In this document: positions 52,871-62,407 of the stretch, piece after piece
Layout: every line of letters starts with the position of its first letter
Numbering within the stretch: position 1 is the stretch's first letter
NCBI GenBank assembly: GCA_964438975.1
Contig: CAYTMU010000008.1
Location: 1-64,000 of the forward strand
DNA from: Chryseosolibacter sp964438975
Lineage (GTDB): Bacteria > Bacteroidota > Bacteroidia > Cytophagales > Cyclobacteriaceae
DNA: 64,000 nt
Direction of reading: 5' to 3'
Position numbers and translations under genes: made by a program
Notes under the pieces: generated by a model
The model's input: the letters and a program-made list of their open reading frames with translations, nothing else
The model's database searches: none
Told to the model about the DNA's origin: nothing

Positions 52871-53974
52871 ATGGGGAGTTTGCGTATCCGAGACGTTGCT
52901 GATTTTCTCGAGTCTTTAGCTCCGCCAGCCTACCAGGAATCGTACGACAATTCAGGCTTGCTCACGGGCAGCCCCGAAACCGTGCTGACGGGTGTACTGG
53001 TATCACTTGATTGCACAGAAGACATTGTGGATGAAGCGATTGCGAATGGATGCAATATGATTGTTGCACACCACCCCATTATCTTCAAAGGGCTCCGCAG
53101 ACTCACCGGCGCCACGTACGTCGAGCGGACGATCATCAAGGCTATCCGGAGTAACCTCGCCATTTACGCGATCCACACGAACCTCGACAATGTGCATACG
53201 GGTGTGAACAGAAAGATCTGCGAGAAGATCGGACTAGTCAACCCGCGGATATTGGCTCCAAAGACCGATTCGCTGGCAAAGCTGGTGGCATTTGTTCCGC
53301 GGGAACGCACGGGGGACGTACTCACGGCCCTGTATAGCGCAGGGGCAGGACAAATCGGAAACTATCAGAATTGCAGCTTCCAGGTCGATGGTAAAGGGAC
53401 GTTCAAGCCTAATGAGGACGCCAATCCCACTATCGGACGGCGATCGGTGCAGGAGGAAGTCGACGAGACAAGGATCGAGGTGATCTTTGCCGCCTACCTT
53501 CAGACCAGGATCGTGGCAGCACTCAAGGCCTCACATCCCTATGAAGAGGTGGCCTACTACATCACTCAACTCACCAACTCGAACCAGGAAGTCGGTGCGG
53601 GTATGATAGGAGAACTGGAGGAGGCGCTGGAACCATCTGAGTTCCTCCGGCGTTTAAAAACCAGTATGGACTTAAAGGTACTCCGCCATACACGAATCCT
53701 TGATCAGCCGATCAAAAAAGTGGCAGTTTGCGGTGGAAGCGGCAGTTTCTTGTTACCGCAAGCCCGACGAGCCGGTGCACACGCCTACGTCTCTGCCGAT
53801 TTCAAGTACCATGAATTCTTTGATGCTGAGGATCAGCTAGTAATCGCCGATATCGGGCATTATGAGAGCGAGGTCTTCACGAAGGAGTTATTAAGGGATG
53901 TTTTGACCAAAAAATTTCCTAATTTTGCGGTCTATTTTTCCCGGACGGTCACGAATCCAATAAGCTACCTGTAA
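52871..53974 (+). CDS. NIF3-family dinuclear metal-binding protein (GTP cyclohydrolase I type 2 homologue)
   Basis: 367 residues. The NIF3 core is split by an inserted domain (about residues 125-235, PII/CutA-like, VFVPRERTGDVLTALYSAGAGQIGNY) as in Bacillus YqfO. Metal ligands are in IVAHHPIIFKG near the N-terminus and DIGHYESE near the C-terminus (VSADFKYHEFFDAED, VIADIGHYE). The biochemical role is still unclear, despite annotation as a GTP cyclohydrolase. It is followed after 4 bases by the coiled-coil/zinc-ribbon gene, a pairing conserved throughout Bacteroidota. Confidence 0.92.
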   Translation: MGSLRIRDVADFLESLAPPAYQESYDNSGLLTGSPETVLTGVLVSLDCTEDIVDEAIANGCNMIVAHHPIIFKGLRRLTGATYVERTIIKAIRSNLAIYAIHTNLDNVHTGVNRKICEKIGLVNPRILAPKTDSLAKLVAFVPRERTGDVLTALYSAGAGQIGNYQNCSFQVDGKGTFKPNEDANPTIGRRSVQEEVDETRIEVIFAAYLQTRIVAALKASHPYEEVAYYITQLTNSNQEVGAGMIGELEEALEPSEFLRRLKTSMDLKVLRHTRILDQPIKKVAVCGGSGSFLLPQARRAGAHAYVSADFKYHEFFDAEDQLVIADIGHYESEVFTKELLRDVLTKKFPNFAVYFSRTVTNPISYL

Positions 53975-53978
53975 ATAG

Positions 53979-54782
53979 ATGGAAAATCAAACAATTGCCC
54001 AGAAACTTGAAGCCCTGGTAAAACTCCAAGCAATAGACTCAAAAATTGACGAACTGAAGAAATTAAGAGGAGATCTTCCAGATGAAGTACAGGACCTGGA
54101 GGATGAGATCGAAGGGTACAAGACCCGACTTCAGCGTCACGAATCAGAACTGAAAGATCTTGAAGAAAGCATCAAGAAGAACAAAGAAGGCGGAAAGGAA
54201 GCTGAGAAGCTGATCAAGAAATACACAGAACAACAGAAGAACGTCCGAAACAACCGCGAATTCGACGCCATCACCAAAGAAATAGAACTCCAGGAACTCG
54301 AAATCCAGATCTGCGAAAAGCGCTCAAAAGAAGCCAAAGACCTGGTCCAATCCAAAAAAGACGACATCGAGAAGACGAGTACTCTGATCTCCGAGCGAAG
54401 CGAACACCTGGACAACAAGAAAAAAGAACTCGACGAGATACTGGCCGAAAGTCAGGAAGAGGAGAAGAAGCTACTCGGAGACCGCGAGAAAGCTACTAAG
54501 AAGATCGAAGACAAGCTGCTAAAATATTACGAACGCCTGCGGGGAAGTCTCTCCAACGGCCTTGCGGTAGTACGCGTTGTCAGAGGCGCTGCCGAAGGCT
54601 GTAACATCGTAATACCTGCCCAGAAGATCGCCGAAATAAGGGAAAAGAAAAAAATTGTGATCGATGAGCATTCCGGGCGTATTTTAGCGGATGTTGACAT
54701 GGATTCCCTTGATGAAGCAGACAAACCGAAAAGCTCTAAGACCCCAGTCGCGCCTACCACTCGGAGACGGAAGGTCGAGTAA
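53979..54782 (+). CDS. Coiled-coil protein of the C4-type zinc-ribbon family with degenerate ribbon
   Basis: 267 residues, rich in K and E. Residues about 5-185 form a long coiled-coil hairpin (for example EVQDLEDEIEGYKTRLQRHESE). The C-terminal module (about 195-240) aligns with the family's zinc ribbon, which normally has CxxC ... CexCgRIL. Here it reads GCNIVIPAQKIAEI ... VIDEHSGRIL, so only C208 remains and three of four zinc ligands are lost. A lysine-rich tail follows. The family is thought to bind nucleic acid or assist NIF3. The partner NIF3 gene ends 4 bases upstream. Its 3' end overlaps the start region of the TPR gene. Confidence 0.85.
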   Translation: MENQTIAQKLEALVKLQAIDSKIDELKKLRGDLPDEVQDLEDEIEGYKTRLQRHESELKDLEESIKKNKEGGKEAEKLIKKYTEQQKNVRNNREFDAITKEIELQELEIQICEKRSKEAKDLVQSKKDDIEKTSTLISERSEHLDNKKKELDEILAESQEEEKKLLGDREKATKKIEDKLLKYYERLRGSLSNGLAVVRVVRGAAEGCNIVIPAQKIAEIREKKKIVIDEHSGRILADVDMDSLDEADKPKSSKTPVAPTTRRRKVE

Positions 54783-56259
54783 TTCCTCAGTCAGAAAATG
54801 TTGTACAAAGAAGGCAACCTTTTGGGTCTGCCTCTTTTTGTTTCCCCTGTTCACGACGACAGCACAGGAGATGGTGTTCGACGCCAAGCTCCGCGATGCT
54901 CACCGATTCGCGCTCAACCTTCACCCCGCCGAAGCGCTGCAACTAATCCCGGAAGATGATCAAGTGGGTGCGACTTATGTCGCCTCACTTGCGGAGGCAA
55001 TAGAGCTGCTCGTCACGGAAGATAATTCCCGTTTTACCGAGTACGAGGATCGATTCCTGCAGAGGCGCGACAAGAAAATCAAAGGCTCAACCCGCGATTA
55101 TCAATTCCTGCAGGCTGAGATCCGCCTTCACTGGGCATTCGTATACCTCAAGTTCGGCCACGACTTCGACGCCGCGTTGCAACTGCGGCAGGCATATCAG
55201 ATCGCTGAAAGCTGCCGCGAAAAATTCCCTGACTATCTTCCTATCCGAAAGACGTCCGGTCTTTTGCGCATTATTGTGGGGTCGGTACCGGAAAAATACA
55301 ACTGGGTACTCAGCCTGCTGAATATGAGTGGTAGTGTGACAGGAGGACTGGATGACCTGCGCGTTCTGTCAACATCGTCCGCATCGCCATTCGCGGTGGA
55401 AAGCAAGATCCTCCATTCACTCGTCACGGGCTTTCTGCTCGCAGATAGCGGGAAGGCGTTGGAAGAGATGCAGCAGGTTCTTGCCACCGAGAAAGGTAAC
55501 CGCCTCGCTATGTTCCTGGCAGGTTCCCTCGCGTTGAAGAGTTCCCACAACGAGGTTGCACTTGAAATGCTGGAGGGGCTTTCACAGGCGGGTACTGGCG
55601 TTCCTCTGTATTACGCAGATTACCTGCGAGGAGAAGCCTACCTTCACAAAGGAGATTATATCAATGCGATATCAGCGTACCGCTGGTTTATCGGACATCA
55701 GACGGGTCAGAATTACATCAAGGATGCGCACTATAAAATAGCGTTGTGCTACTGGCTCAACGGAAACGAGAGCGATGCTATCACTGCTTTTGCCGATGCC
55801 AGGACCAAAGGAAAGGAATCAACAGAAGCCGACAAATCGGCAGCACATGCACTTGCCGACAAGGACCTTCCGAACGCCAAGCTATCCAGAGTCCGTTTCC
55901 TCACAGACGGCGGGTACTACCAGGAGGCGGAGGGCATCCTTTCCAGGATCACAAGCATGGACTTGCTGATCAAACGAGACCAGGTGGAATACCTGTATCG
56001 CAAAGCCAGGCTCCTCCATAAGACGGAGAACACAGACGCTGAAAAGTACTACCGTGATGTGATAGACATGACGGGACTCGAACACTGGTATTTCGCACCT
56101 AATGCGTGCCTGCAACTCGGATACATATACCAATCGCAAAACAAGATAGAGGAAGCCGAGGAGTATTTTCAGCGAGCCCTCTCCTATCGAAGACATGAAT
56201 ACAAGAACAGCATAGACAGCAAGGCGCGGTCGGCGCTCGCTCAGCTGGCACGGAGATGA
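54712..56259 (+). CDS. Exported TPR-repeat protein
   Basis: About 515 residues. The hydrophobic export segment FWVCLFLFPLFTTTAQE lies immediately after the end of the preceding gene, but no ATG, GTG or TTG is in frame within about 70 bases before it. The nearest starts are ATG 54712 and 54691, inside the zinc-ribbon gene, giving an unusually long basic leader. The mature part consists of tetratricopeptide-type helical repeats (HKGDYINAISAYRWFIGHQ, QNYIKDAHYKIALCYWLNGNE, FAPNACLQLGYIYQSQNKIEEAEEYFQRAL). It probably acts as a periplasmic or envelope scaffold. The 3' end overlaps the convergent phosphatase gene by 19 bases. Confidence 0.75.
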   Translation: MKQTNRKALRPQSRLPLGDGRSSNSSVRKCCTKKATFWVCLFLFPLFTTTAQEMVFDAKLRDAHRFALNLHPAEALQLIPEDDQVGATYVASLAEAIELLVTEDNSRFTEYEDRFLQRRDKKIKGSTRDYQFLQAEIRLHWAFVYLKFGHDFDAALQLRQAYQIAESCREKFPDYLPIRKTSGLLRIIVGSVPEKYNWVLSLLNMSGSVTGGLDDLRVLSTSSASPFAVESKILHSLVTGFLLADSGKALEEMQQVLATEKGNRLAMFLAGSLALKSSHNEVALEMLEGLSQAGTGVPLYYADYLRGEAYLHKGDYINAISAYRWFIGHQTGQNYIKDAHYKIALCYWLNGNESDAITAFADARTKGKESTEADKSAAHALADKDLPNAKLSRVRFLTDGGYYQEAEGILSRITSMDLLIKRDQVEYLYRKARLLHKTENTDAEKYYRDVIDMTGLEHWYFAPNACLQLGYIYQSQNKIEEAEEYFQRALSYRRHEYKNSIDSKARSALAQLARR

Positions 56260-56861
56260 GTGTCGTCGTTGTATTTCTCAACCATGAACATCGAGCCTGA
56301 ATAATTCAACACATACAAGCCGAGGTTCTGATGTTCGAACATATCCATTGAACTCAGTGGATAATGAAGAAGATAACACATCAGAATACGTATTGCACGA
56401 CCGTGCATACAAATCAGTACCGTCTTCTCGTTTATTTTGGACATGATATAGTCCACCGCCGGCTTCATGCGCACAACCACATCGTCGGGGCTTTCTCCAC
56501 CTTCAATCTTCAGATGCGTATTTCCGAGCCTCCACTGCTCAAGCATATAGTGATAGTATGCGTCTTCTTCCGGTGTCACACGGTGGCCCTCCTTTGTACC
56601 CCAGCTTATCTCGTTCAGTCCCACCAACGCGGCATGCGGAACTCCATTCGCGATGAACTGCTGAACAGACTGCTGTGCTCGTTTCAACGCTGATGTATAT
56701 ATTTTATCGAACGGAACGTGCTTGTATGCCTGGAAGAACAACGAAGCCTGGCTCCGGCCGAGGTCGTTAAGATCCGTGTCAACGCCACTCCCCTGTACAA
56801 TATTTCTCAGGTTAAAATCGGTTTGACCGTGCCGTACGAGGTAGACTTTTTTACTGACCAA
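56241..56861 (-). CDS. Histidine phosphatase-family protein (phosphoglycerate-mutase-like)
   Basis: 206 residues. The catalytic RHG box is at the start (VYLVRHGQTDFN), followed by LNDLGRSQA and a second catalytic His in ICMHGRAIR, so the enzyme core is complete. The start appears to be TTG at 56861; an in-frame stop lies just upstream, and no ATG is available before the RHG box. Substrates of this family range from sugar phosphates to cobalamin precursors and cannot be fixed here. A TATTTTTG -7 element lies on the same strand 37 bases upstream. Confidence 0.85.
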   Translation of the reverse strand: MVSKKVYLVRHGQTDFNLRNIVQGSGVDTDLNDLGRSQASLFFQAYKHVPFDKIYTSALKRAQQSVQQFIANGVPHAALVGLNEISWGTKEGHRVTPEEDAYYHYMLEQWRLGNTHLKIEGGESPDDVVVRMKPAVDYIMSKINEKTVLICMHGRAIRILMCYLLHYPLSSMDMFEHQNLGLYVLNYSGSMFMVEKYNDDTHLRAS

Positions 56862-56897
56862 TTTTTACATTATTTTGTCGCTGAACATAGCAGCCGG

Positions 56898-56905
56898 CAA
56901 AAATA
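56898..56905 (-). promoter_or_regulatory. -7 promoter element TATTTTTG for the phosphatase gene
   Basis: Read on the minus strand, TATTTTTG fits TAnnTTTG. Its position predicts a leader of about 30 bases before the TTG start at 56861. The expected -33 TTG is not clear. Confidence 0.4.
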
Positions 56906-56952
56906 GACAAATTGTTCAAACATGAGCCACTGCACACCCAATTACTGAACCG

Positions 56953-57384
56953 ATGGGGATTTTCGCTGAAAATATCACTGTAGAACACCTGAATAACCTT
57001 TCTCGAAACACGATGTCAGAACGCATCGGCATCGAGTTCACCCAGATCGGTCAGGACTTCATCGAGGCCACAATGCCAGTCGATGCCCGGACGCATCAAC
57101 CCCTCGGGCTGCTGCATGGAGGGGCCTCAGTTGCACTAGCCGAAACACTCGGCAGCGTGGCCGCTACCTGTTGTGTTGACTCGTCCCGTCAATTCTGTGT
57201 CGGACTCGAGATCAATGCCAATCACATACGCGGGGTTCGTGCGGGCTATGTCAAAGGAACTACCCGGCCGGTTCACATCGGAAAAAAAACACAGGTTTGG
57301 GAGATCCGCATCGTCAATGAAAAGGAAGAACTTGTTTGTGTAAGCCGCATTACACTGGCCGTGCTCGACAAGATCAATCCGTAA
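56953..57384 (+). CDS. menI: Hotdog-fold thioesterase, probable DHNA-CoA hydrolase
   Basis: 143 residues, PaaI/YdiI-type hotdog domain. The catalytic motif is GLLHGGASVALAETLGSVAA, with the Glu in LAETLG, and NHIRGVRAGYVKG forms the rest of the binding site. YdiI/MenI releases 1,4-dihydroxy-2-naphthoate from its CoA ester in menaquinone synthesis. Placement directly in front of menF-menD-menB-menE supports that role over general acyl-CoA hydrolysis. MenF starts 10 bases after its stop. Confidence 0.82.
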   Translation: MGIFAENITVEHLNNLSRNTMSERIGIEFTQIGQDFIEATMPVDARTHQPLGLLHGGASVALAETLGSVAATCCVDSSRQFCVGLEINANHIRGVRAGYVKGTTRPVHIGKKTQVWEIRIVNEKEELVCVSRITLAVLDKINP

Positions 57385-57394
57385 GGTCCGCGGC

Positions 57395-58597
57395 ATGAAC
57401 ATCGCTCCCATAACCACTTCTCCCAGACACTCCGAAAGGGATCTGATCTCCTTCATCCTCTCGCGCTCGGTTGCCCGCCAACAAGCGGTGGCAGTATGGA
57501 GACTTCCTGGCTCAAACCTTACGCAAGTACTCATCAGCAATAAACAAACAGAGCTCGATCCTGAAGATTTTCTGGAAGGACTGGATCCCGGATTCCTGTT
57601 CGCTCCTTTTGATCGATCGAGGAAAAGAATTTATCTCAAGGCAGATAGGCTACTGACATTTGAGGATGGTGCGATCAAACAGGCTTCGGCATCGGACGGG
57701 GAAGTGGAAACGTTTTCGCAGTGGCTATCGGAGGAACTGAAATCCTACAGAACCGGGAAATTCATCCCCGCAGAACCGGCAACACATTCCGATGCGGACG
57801 GAGATATCCGGTCGTTCTCTGAAATTGTCGACCTGGCCCTGAAAGAAATCTCCGTCGGTTCATTCGAGAAGATCGTTCCGTCGCGGACCAGAACTATTGA
57901 GTTTCCGCAGGGATTCGACTTGACCGACGCATTTCAGAAGCTTGCCCGCGCATATCCGGACGCTCTCATTTCTTTCGTGACCATTCCCGGTGTCGGAAGC
58001 TGGCTTGGCGCAACGCCGGAACTACTTGTGTCTGTACAGGAAAAGAGTACGTTCCGAACAGTCGCCCTCGCCGGCACACAGCCGTATCAACCCGGAACCG
58101 ACTTGCGGTCTGTAGCCTGGACGCAGAAAGAGATCGAAGAGCAAGCATTGGTTGAGCGATACGTCATCAGTTGCTTCAAGAAGATACGCCTTCGGGAATA
58201 CGATGAGCAGGGGCCGCGCACCATAGTCGCAGGCAACTTGATGCACCTGAGATCCGAATTCACAGTTGACATCCGTGCAACTAACTTTCCCCAGATAGGT
58301 AGCGTGATGCTTGACTTGTTACATCCGACCTCTGCGGTCTGCGGGATGCCGCTCGACGCCGCCCTCGCCTTTCTCGCCAGGTACGAATCGCATGATCGCG
58401 AATTCTACGCCGGCTACCTCGGCCCGGTCAACATCCAAAATAACATAGACCTGTTTGTCAACATTCGCTGCATGAAAATAACAGCTACCCACGGCGTGCT
58501 TTATGCCGGAGCGGGCATTACCGTTGACTCGATTGCAGAGAAAGAATGGTCGGAAACTGAAATGAAGTTTCAAACATTACTGAACGTGATCTTCTGA
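57395..58597 (+). CDS. menF: Isochorismate synthase
   Basis: 400 residues, the chorismate-binding fold. It converts chorismate to isochorismate, the first step of menaquinone synthesis. The motifs seen are FEKIVPSRTRTI, VTIPGVGSWLGATPELLV, VALAGTQ, and the C-terminal HPTSAVCGMP and YAGAGITVDSIAEKEWSETEMKF. Its stop overlaps the menD start as TGATG. In a menaquinone cluster this is menF rather than a siderophore-linked entC. The N-terminal 100 residues are less conserved, as is usual. Confidence 0.92.
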   Translation: MNIAPITTSPRHSERDLISFILSRSVARQQAVAVWRLPGSNLTQVLISNKQTELDPEDFLEGLDPGFLFAPFDRSRKRIYLKADRLLTFEDGAIKQASASDGEVETFSQWLSEELKSYRTGKFIPAEPATHSDADGDIRSFSEIVDLALKEISVGSFEKIVPSRTRTIEFPQGFDLTDAFQKLARAYPDALISFVTIPGVGSWLGATPELLVSVQEKSTFRTVALAGTQPYQPGTDLRSVAWTQKEIEEQALVERYVISCFKKIRLREYDEQGPRTIVAGNLMHLRSEFTVDIRATNFPQIGSVMLDLLHPTSAVCGMPLDAALAFLARYESHDREFYAGYLGPVNIQNNIDLFVNIRCMKITATHGVLYAGAGITVDSIAEKEWSETEMKFQTLLNVIF

Positions 58598-60324
58598 TGC
58601 GATACCAGCCCATATACGACATTGCGGAGATTTGCGCCCGGAAGAACATTAACGAAGTCGTGTTGTGCCCCGGTTCGCGATGTGCGCCGCTGACATTGGC
58701 CTTCACCAGGCATCCTCGAATAACGACACGTACGGTCAGTGATGAACGCAGTGCCGGCTTCATCGCACTCGGCATCGCACAGTCGACGGGCAACCCCGCG
58801 GCGATTGTCTGTACATCCGGAACAGCCGCGCTTAACCTGGCACCAGCCATCGCCGAGGCGTGGTTTAGCAACACTTCGCTACTGGTTTTTACCGCTGACC
58901 GTCCTGCTGAGTGGATCGCACAACACGATGGCCAAACTATCATGCAACGCGAGCTGTATGGCTCCCACGTCAAGAAGTACTTTGAGCTACCGCAAGAGTA
59001 CGATCATCCGGATAGTCTATGGGCCATAAATCGCATAATGAACGACGCAATCAATTTGAGTCGCGAATGGCCTTGCGGACCGGTGCATGTCAACGCGCCG
59101 TTTCGCGAACCTCTATATCCCGAGAAAGACGAGCAGGTCATCGAATACGGAGACGTCCGCACGATTGACGTTCACACAGGTCACCACGCCCTTTCTGATG
59201 AAGCAAAACAGTATCTGCGGGCTGAGTGGCCTCAGTATCACAACACGCTAATTGTATCGGGTCAAATGAGACCTGACGATAGCGTTGCAAGGGCCGTGTC
59301 ACATCTCCGCGATAAACACCCTGTTCCGGTCGTCCACGACATCATCTCGAACCTGCACGGAAGCGGCAATACCATACTGCATAGCGACCTTTTTCTCGGA
59401 CAGGCATCCGAGACGCTGAAGGGAATGCTCCGACCTGATCTTCTTATCACCTTCGGCGACTCACTGGTCTCGAAGAACCTCAAGCTCTTTCTGCGGAAAT
59501 ACCAGCCAAGGCGCCATTGGCATGTCCAGCCGGCAGGACCGATCGCCGATACGTTCAAACACCTGACGGACGTTTTCCAAACTACTCCAACGGAATTTCT
59601 CGAATACCTGCTGACACTTGATATTGCGGAGAACTTCGAAGGTCAGAAGCAAAAGAACTATCTCAATCTCTGGGACGCGGAAGAAAGAAGGGTCCTTCGC
59701 ACAATCGAGGAATTCTATTCAGAACCGCGACTGTCGGAAGCAGGCATCGTCAAAGCCGTGCTTGAAAGTTTGCCCGAACGCTGCAATCTGCATCTGGCAA
59801 ACAGCATGAGTGTCCGGTATGCAAACTTCATCGGACTGAAACCTTCAGACAGGGACATCAAGGTATTCTCGAACCGAGGCACCAGTGGTATCGATGGCTC
59901 GACGAGCACCGCCGTAGGTCATGCCCTCGCGTCAGACATACCTAACTTTCTGATTACGGGCGATCTTGCTTTCTTTTACGACCGCAACGCGTTCTGGCAT
60001 AATTATCCGCTGGACAACCTCAGGATTCTACTGTTGAACAATCATGGAGGACTTATCTTCGACATTCTTGAGGGTCCTTCAGCTACCCTGGAAGCGGATG
60101 AGTACTTCATCACGCGTCAGAGGCTTCATGCGAAGAAGCTCTGTGAAGAATTCGGCTATGATCACTTAAAGCTCGATAACACAAAGAAGATCCGCAACCT
60201 CCTGCGAGACTTCCTTACCTTTGACGGGAGCACCAAGATCCTGGAGCTGGAAACTGATACAAAACAAAGTCGAAACGAGTTGGAGAGTCTAAAACTTAAA
60301 ATCAAACAAAGTTATGAATCATAA
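58597..60324 (+). CDS. menD: 2-succinyl-5-enolpyruvyl-6-hydroxy-3-cyclohexene-1-carboxylate synthase
   Basis: 575 residues, a thiamine-diphosphate enzyme that joins isochorismate and 2-oxoglutarate. The N-terminal domain has VLCPGSRCAPLTLAF and the catalytic-Glu region TVSDERSAGFIALG. The TPP-binding domain has NRGTSGIDGSTSTAVGHAL, ITGDLAFFYDRNAFWHN and NNHGGLIF. Length is normal. It overlaps menF by one base and menB by 11 bases, so the genes are translationally coupled. Confidence 0.96.
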   Translation: MRYQPIYDIAEICARKNINEVVLCPGSRCAPLTLAFTRHPRITTRTVSDERSAGFIALGIAQSTGNPAAIVCTSGTAALNLAPAIAEAWFSNTSLLVFTADRPAEWIAQHDGQTIMQRELYGSHVKKYFELPQEYDHPDSLWAINRIMNDAINLSREWPCGPVHVNAPFREPLYPEKDEQVIEYGDVRTIDVHTGHHALSDEAKQYLRAEWPQYHNTLIVSGQMRPDDSVARAVSHLRDKHPVPVVHDIISNLHGSGNTILHSDLFLGQASETLKGMLRPDLLITFGDSLVSKNLKLFLRKYQPRRHWHVQPAGPIADTFKHLTDVFQTTPTEFLEYLLTLDIAENFEGQKQKNYLNLWDAEERRVLRTIEEFYSEPRLSEAGIVKAVLESLPERCNLHLANSMSVRYANFIGLKPSDRDIKVFSNRGTSGIDGSTSTAVGHALASDIPNFLITGDLAFFYDRNAFWHNYPLDNLRILLLNNHGGLIFDILEGPSATLEADEYFITRQRLHAKKLCEEFGYDHLKLDNTKKIRNLLRDFLTFDGSTKILELETDTKQSRNELESLKLKIKQSYES

Positions 60325-61138
60325 GCATCCGTGGTCACCGATAAAGGAATACGAGGAGATCCTCTTTCAAAAGTATGAAGGTATCGCGCGTATCAGTATC
60401 AATCGTCCAGAAGTACACAATGCATTTACGCCATTAACGGTTTCCGAAATGATCGATGCTATGAACATCTGCCGGGAGGACGCATCCATACGGGTAGTGG
60501 TACTGACAGGTGAAGGTGGTCAAGCATTTTGCAGCGGCGGAGATCAGCGCGTGCGAGGTCACGGCGGATACGTCGGACAAGACGCTGTGCCGAGGTTGAA
60601 CGTCCTTGACCTTCAGAAAATGATTCGCTCGATACCAAAGCCGGTGATCGCCGCGGTTGCAGGATGGGCTATCGGCGGCGGCCATGTACTGCATGTGGTG
60701 TGCGACTTGACTATTGCTGCGGAGAACGCCCGCTTCGGCCAAACCGGTCCCAAGGTCGGGAGCTTCGATGGCGGCTTTGGTGCATCCTATCTCGCCCGGG
60801 TTGTAGGACAGAAGAAAGCACGCGAGATCTGGTATCTCTGCGATCAATATGACGCGCAGGAAGCGCTCGATATGGGACTCGTTAACAAGGTCGTTCCACT
60901 GGACAAACTGGAAGAAACGTACGTAACGTGGGCCCGCAAGATTATCGCGAAAAGTCCGCTTGCGATCCGCATGCTGAAAGCATCATTCAACGCCGAACTC
61001 GACGGCCAGGCAGGCATTCAGGAACTGGCTGGAAACGCAACCTTGCTATACTACCTAAGTGAAGAAGCAAAGGAGGGCAAAAACGCATTCATCGAAAAAC
61101 GGGATCCCGACTGGACAAAGTACCCGCAGTTCCCGTAA
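60314..61138 (+). CDS. menB: 1,4-dihydroxy-2-naphthoyl-CoA synthase
   Basis: 274 residues, crotonase fold. It closes the second ring from o-succinylbenzoyl-CoA. Diagnostic blocks: VVLTGEGGQAFCSGGDQ (oxyanion hole), AVAGWAIGGGHVLHVVCDLTIA, and FGQTGPKVGSFDGGFGASYLARVVGQKKAREIW, which is the MenB hallmark. The C-terminal EGKNAFIEKRDPDWTKYPQFP is also standard. Starts within the 3' end of menD. The menE start follows 43 bases after its stop. Confidence 0.96.
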   Translation: MNHKHPWSPIKEYEEILFQKYEGIARISINRPEVHNAFTPLTVSEMIDAMNICREDASIRVVVLTGEGGQAFCSGGDQRVRGHGGYVGQDAVPRLNVLDLQKMIRSIPKPVIAAVAGWAIGGGHVLHVVCDLTIAAENARFGQTGPKVGSFDGGFGASYLARVVGQKKAREIWYLCDQYDAQEALDMGLVNKVVPLDKLEETYVTWARKIIAKSPLAIRMLKASFNAELDGQAGIQELAGNATLLYYLSEEAKEGKNAFIEKRDPDWTKYPQFP

Positions 61139-61181
61139 GAATAGTCGCTGCACTTCGCAGTTGTTGATCACCTTAGAACCT

Positions 61182-62345
61182 ATGCTGGATTCGCTCGCCC
61201 CGACCCATTCCATCGGACCCGCCCCTCAAGTTCCGGAAACATATCCCCATGCACATATGTGGATCAACGGCCGGTATCTGACCACGGAAAAGATCGTCGC
61301 AGGCACAGCGTCACCGGAATCCCCATTTGAGGAAACAACCTTTGACTTCATCCGATCGTGGATTTCCGGCGAAGAGAGCTTCGATATGACAACGAGTGGA
61401 TCGACGGGGTCACCAAAATCCTTTAGCCTGCGCCGGACACAAATGATCAAGAGCACGCAACTGACCGCTCGACAAGTCAACCTGACGAACAGCATGACCG
61501 CGCTGCTATGTATAGATCCGCGCTACATCGGGGGAAAGATGATGCTGGTACGAACCCTCGTCCTCGGGTTGCGCTTAGTCGCCGTAGAGCCTTCATCAAA
61601 TCCACTGGTCGGAGTACCGGTCGACAAGCGGGTGCACTTCACAGCACTCGTGCCGTATCAGGTTCAGTCTATCCTTGAGTCAAAACATCCACATTTACTT
61701 AACAACCTGGATACGATACTGATCGGCGGCGCGCCCCTTCACGCCACTGTGCGCGAGACGCTACAGCGCTTCCAGTGCAAGTGCTATGAAACATATGGGA
61801 TGACCGAGACCATATCACACATAGCGCTAAGGTTGGCGAATACGAAAGACAAGCAGCCATACTTCCAAGTCTTACCGGGCATCGATATCTCCCGCGATAA
61901 GCGGCAATGCCTGGTAATCAATGCACCGTATTTACCCGAACCTGTAGTCACAAATGATCTGATCGAAATAGTCGCTCCCGGCAGGTTCGAATGGCTCGGT
62001 CGTTGGGATAATGTCATCAACTCAGGCGGTGTGAAAATATCGCCGGAAAAAGTCGAGCGACAATTAGATTCGATCTTTCTTCAGACTCAGTTTCCTCATA
62101 GATTTTTCGTTGCTGCATTACCGGATCAAAAACTGGGAAACAAATTAATACTCATCTTAGAAGGTGTACATTTCTCCTCAGAAACTCTGCAACAGTCGCT
62201 TGAACAATTGAAAAACGTGCTGTCGCCGTACGAAGTACCGCGTGAAGTTTACTTCGCAGAACATTTCTCAAGTACAGAGAGTCAAAAGATTGATCGCAAG
62301 CAAACGATGACGAACATCCTCCCCGTTTCACGGCACCAGTCGTAG
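61182..62345 (+). CDS. menE: o-Succinylbenzoate-CoA ligase-like AMP-binding protein
   Basis: 387 residues from ATG 61182 (MLDSLAPT). The longer frame from 61059 lies inside menB and is rejected. The ANL-family adenylation motif is TTSGSTGSPKSF. The later blocks GGAPLHATV, YETYGMTETISHIALR and the hinge GRWDNVINSGGVKISPEKVE are all present. It is shorter than the usual 450 or more residues, mostly at the N-terminus, as is typical for Bacteroidota MenE. It should form o-succinylbenzoyl-CoA, the MenB substrate. MenC and MenA are not in this window. Confidence 0.9.
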   Translation: MLDSLAPTHSIGPAPQVPETYPHAHMWINGRYLTTEKIVAGTASPESPFEETTFDFIRSWISGEESFDMTTSGSTGSPKSFSLRRTQMIKSTQLTARQVNLTNSMTALLCIDPRYIGGKMMLVRTLVLGLRLVAVEPSSNPLVGVPVDKRVHFTALVPYQVQSILESKHPHLLNNLDTILIGGAPLHATVRETLQRFQCKCYETYGMTETISHIALRLANTKDKQPYFQVLPGIDISRDKRQCLVINAPYLPEPVVTNDLIEIVAPGRFEWLGRWDNVINSGGVKISPEKVERQLDSIFLQTQFPHRFFVAALPDQKLGNKLILILEGVHFSSETLQQSLEQLKNVLSPYEVPREVYFAEHFSSTESQKIDRKQTMTNILPVSRHQS

Positions 62346-62407
62346 CAGTCTCGAATCCATCTACTCCCTGCTTCTTCACGGCAGGTTGGTATCAAAATTT
62401 ATAGTAG

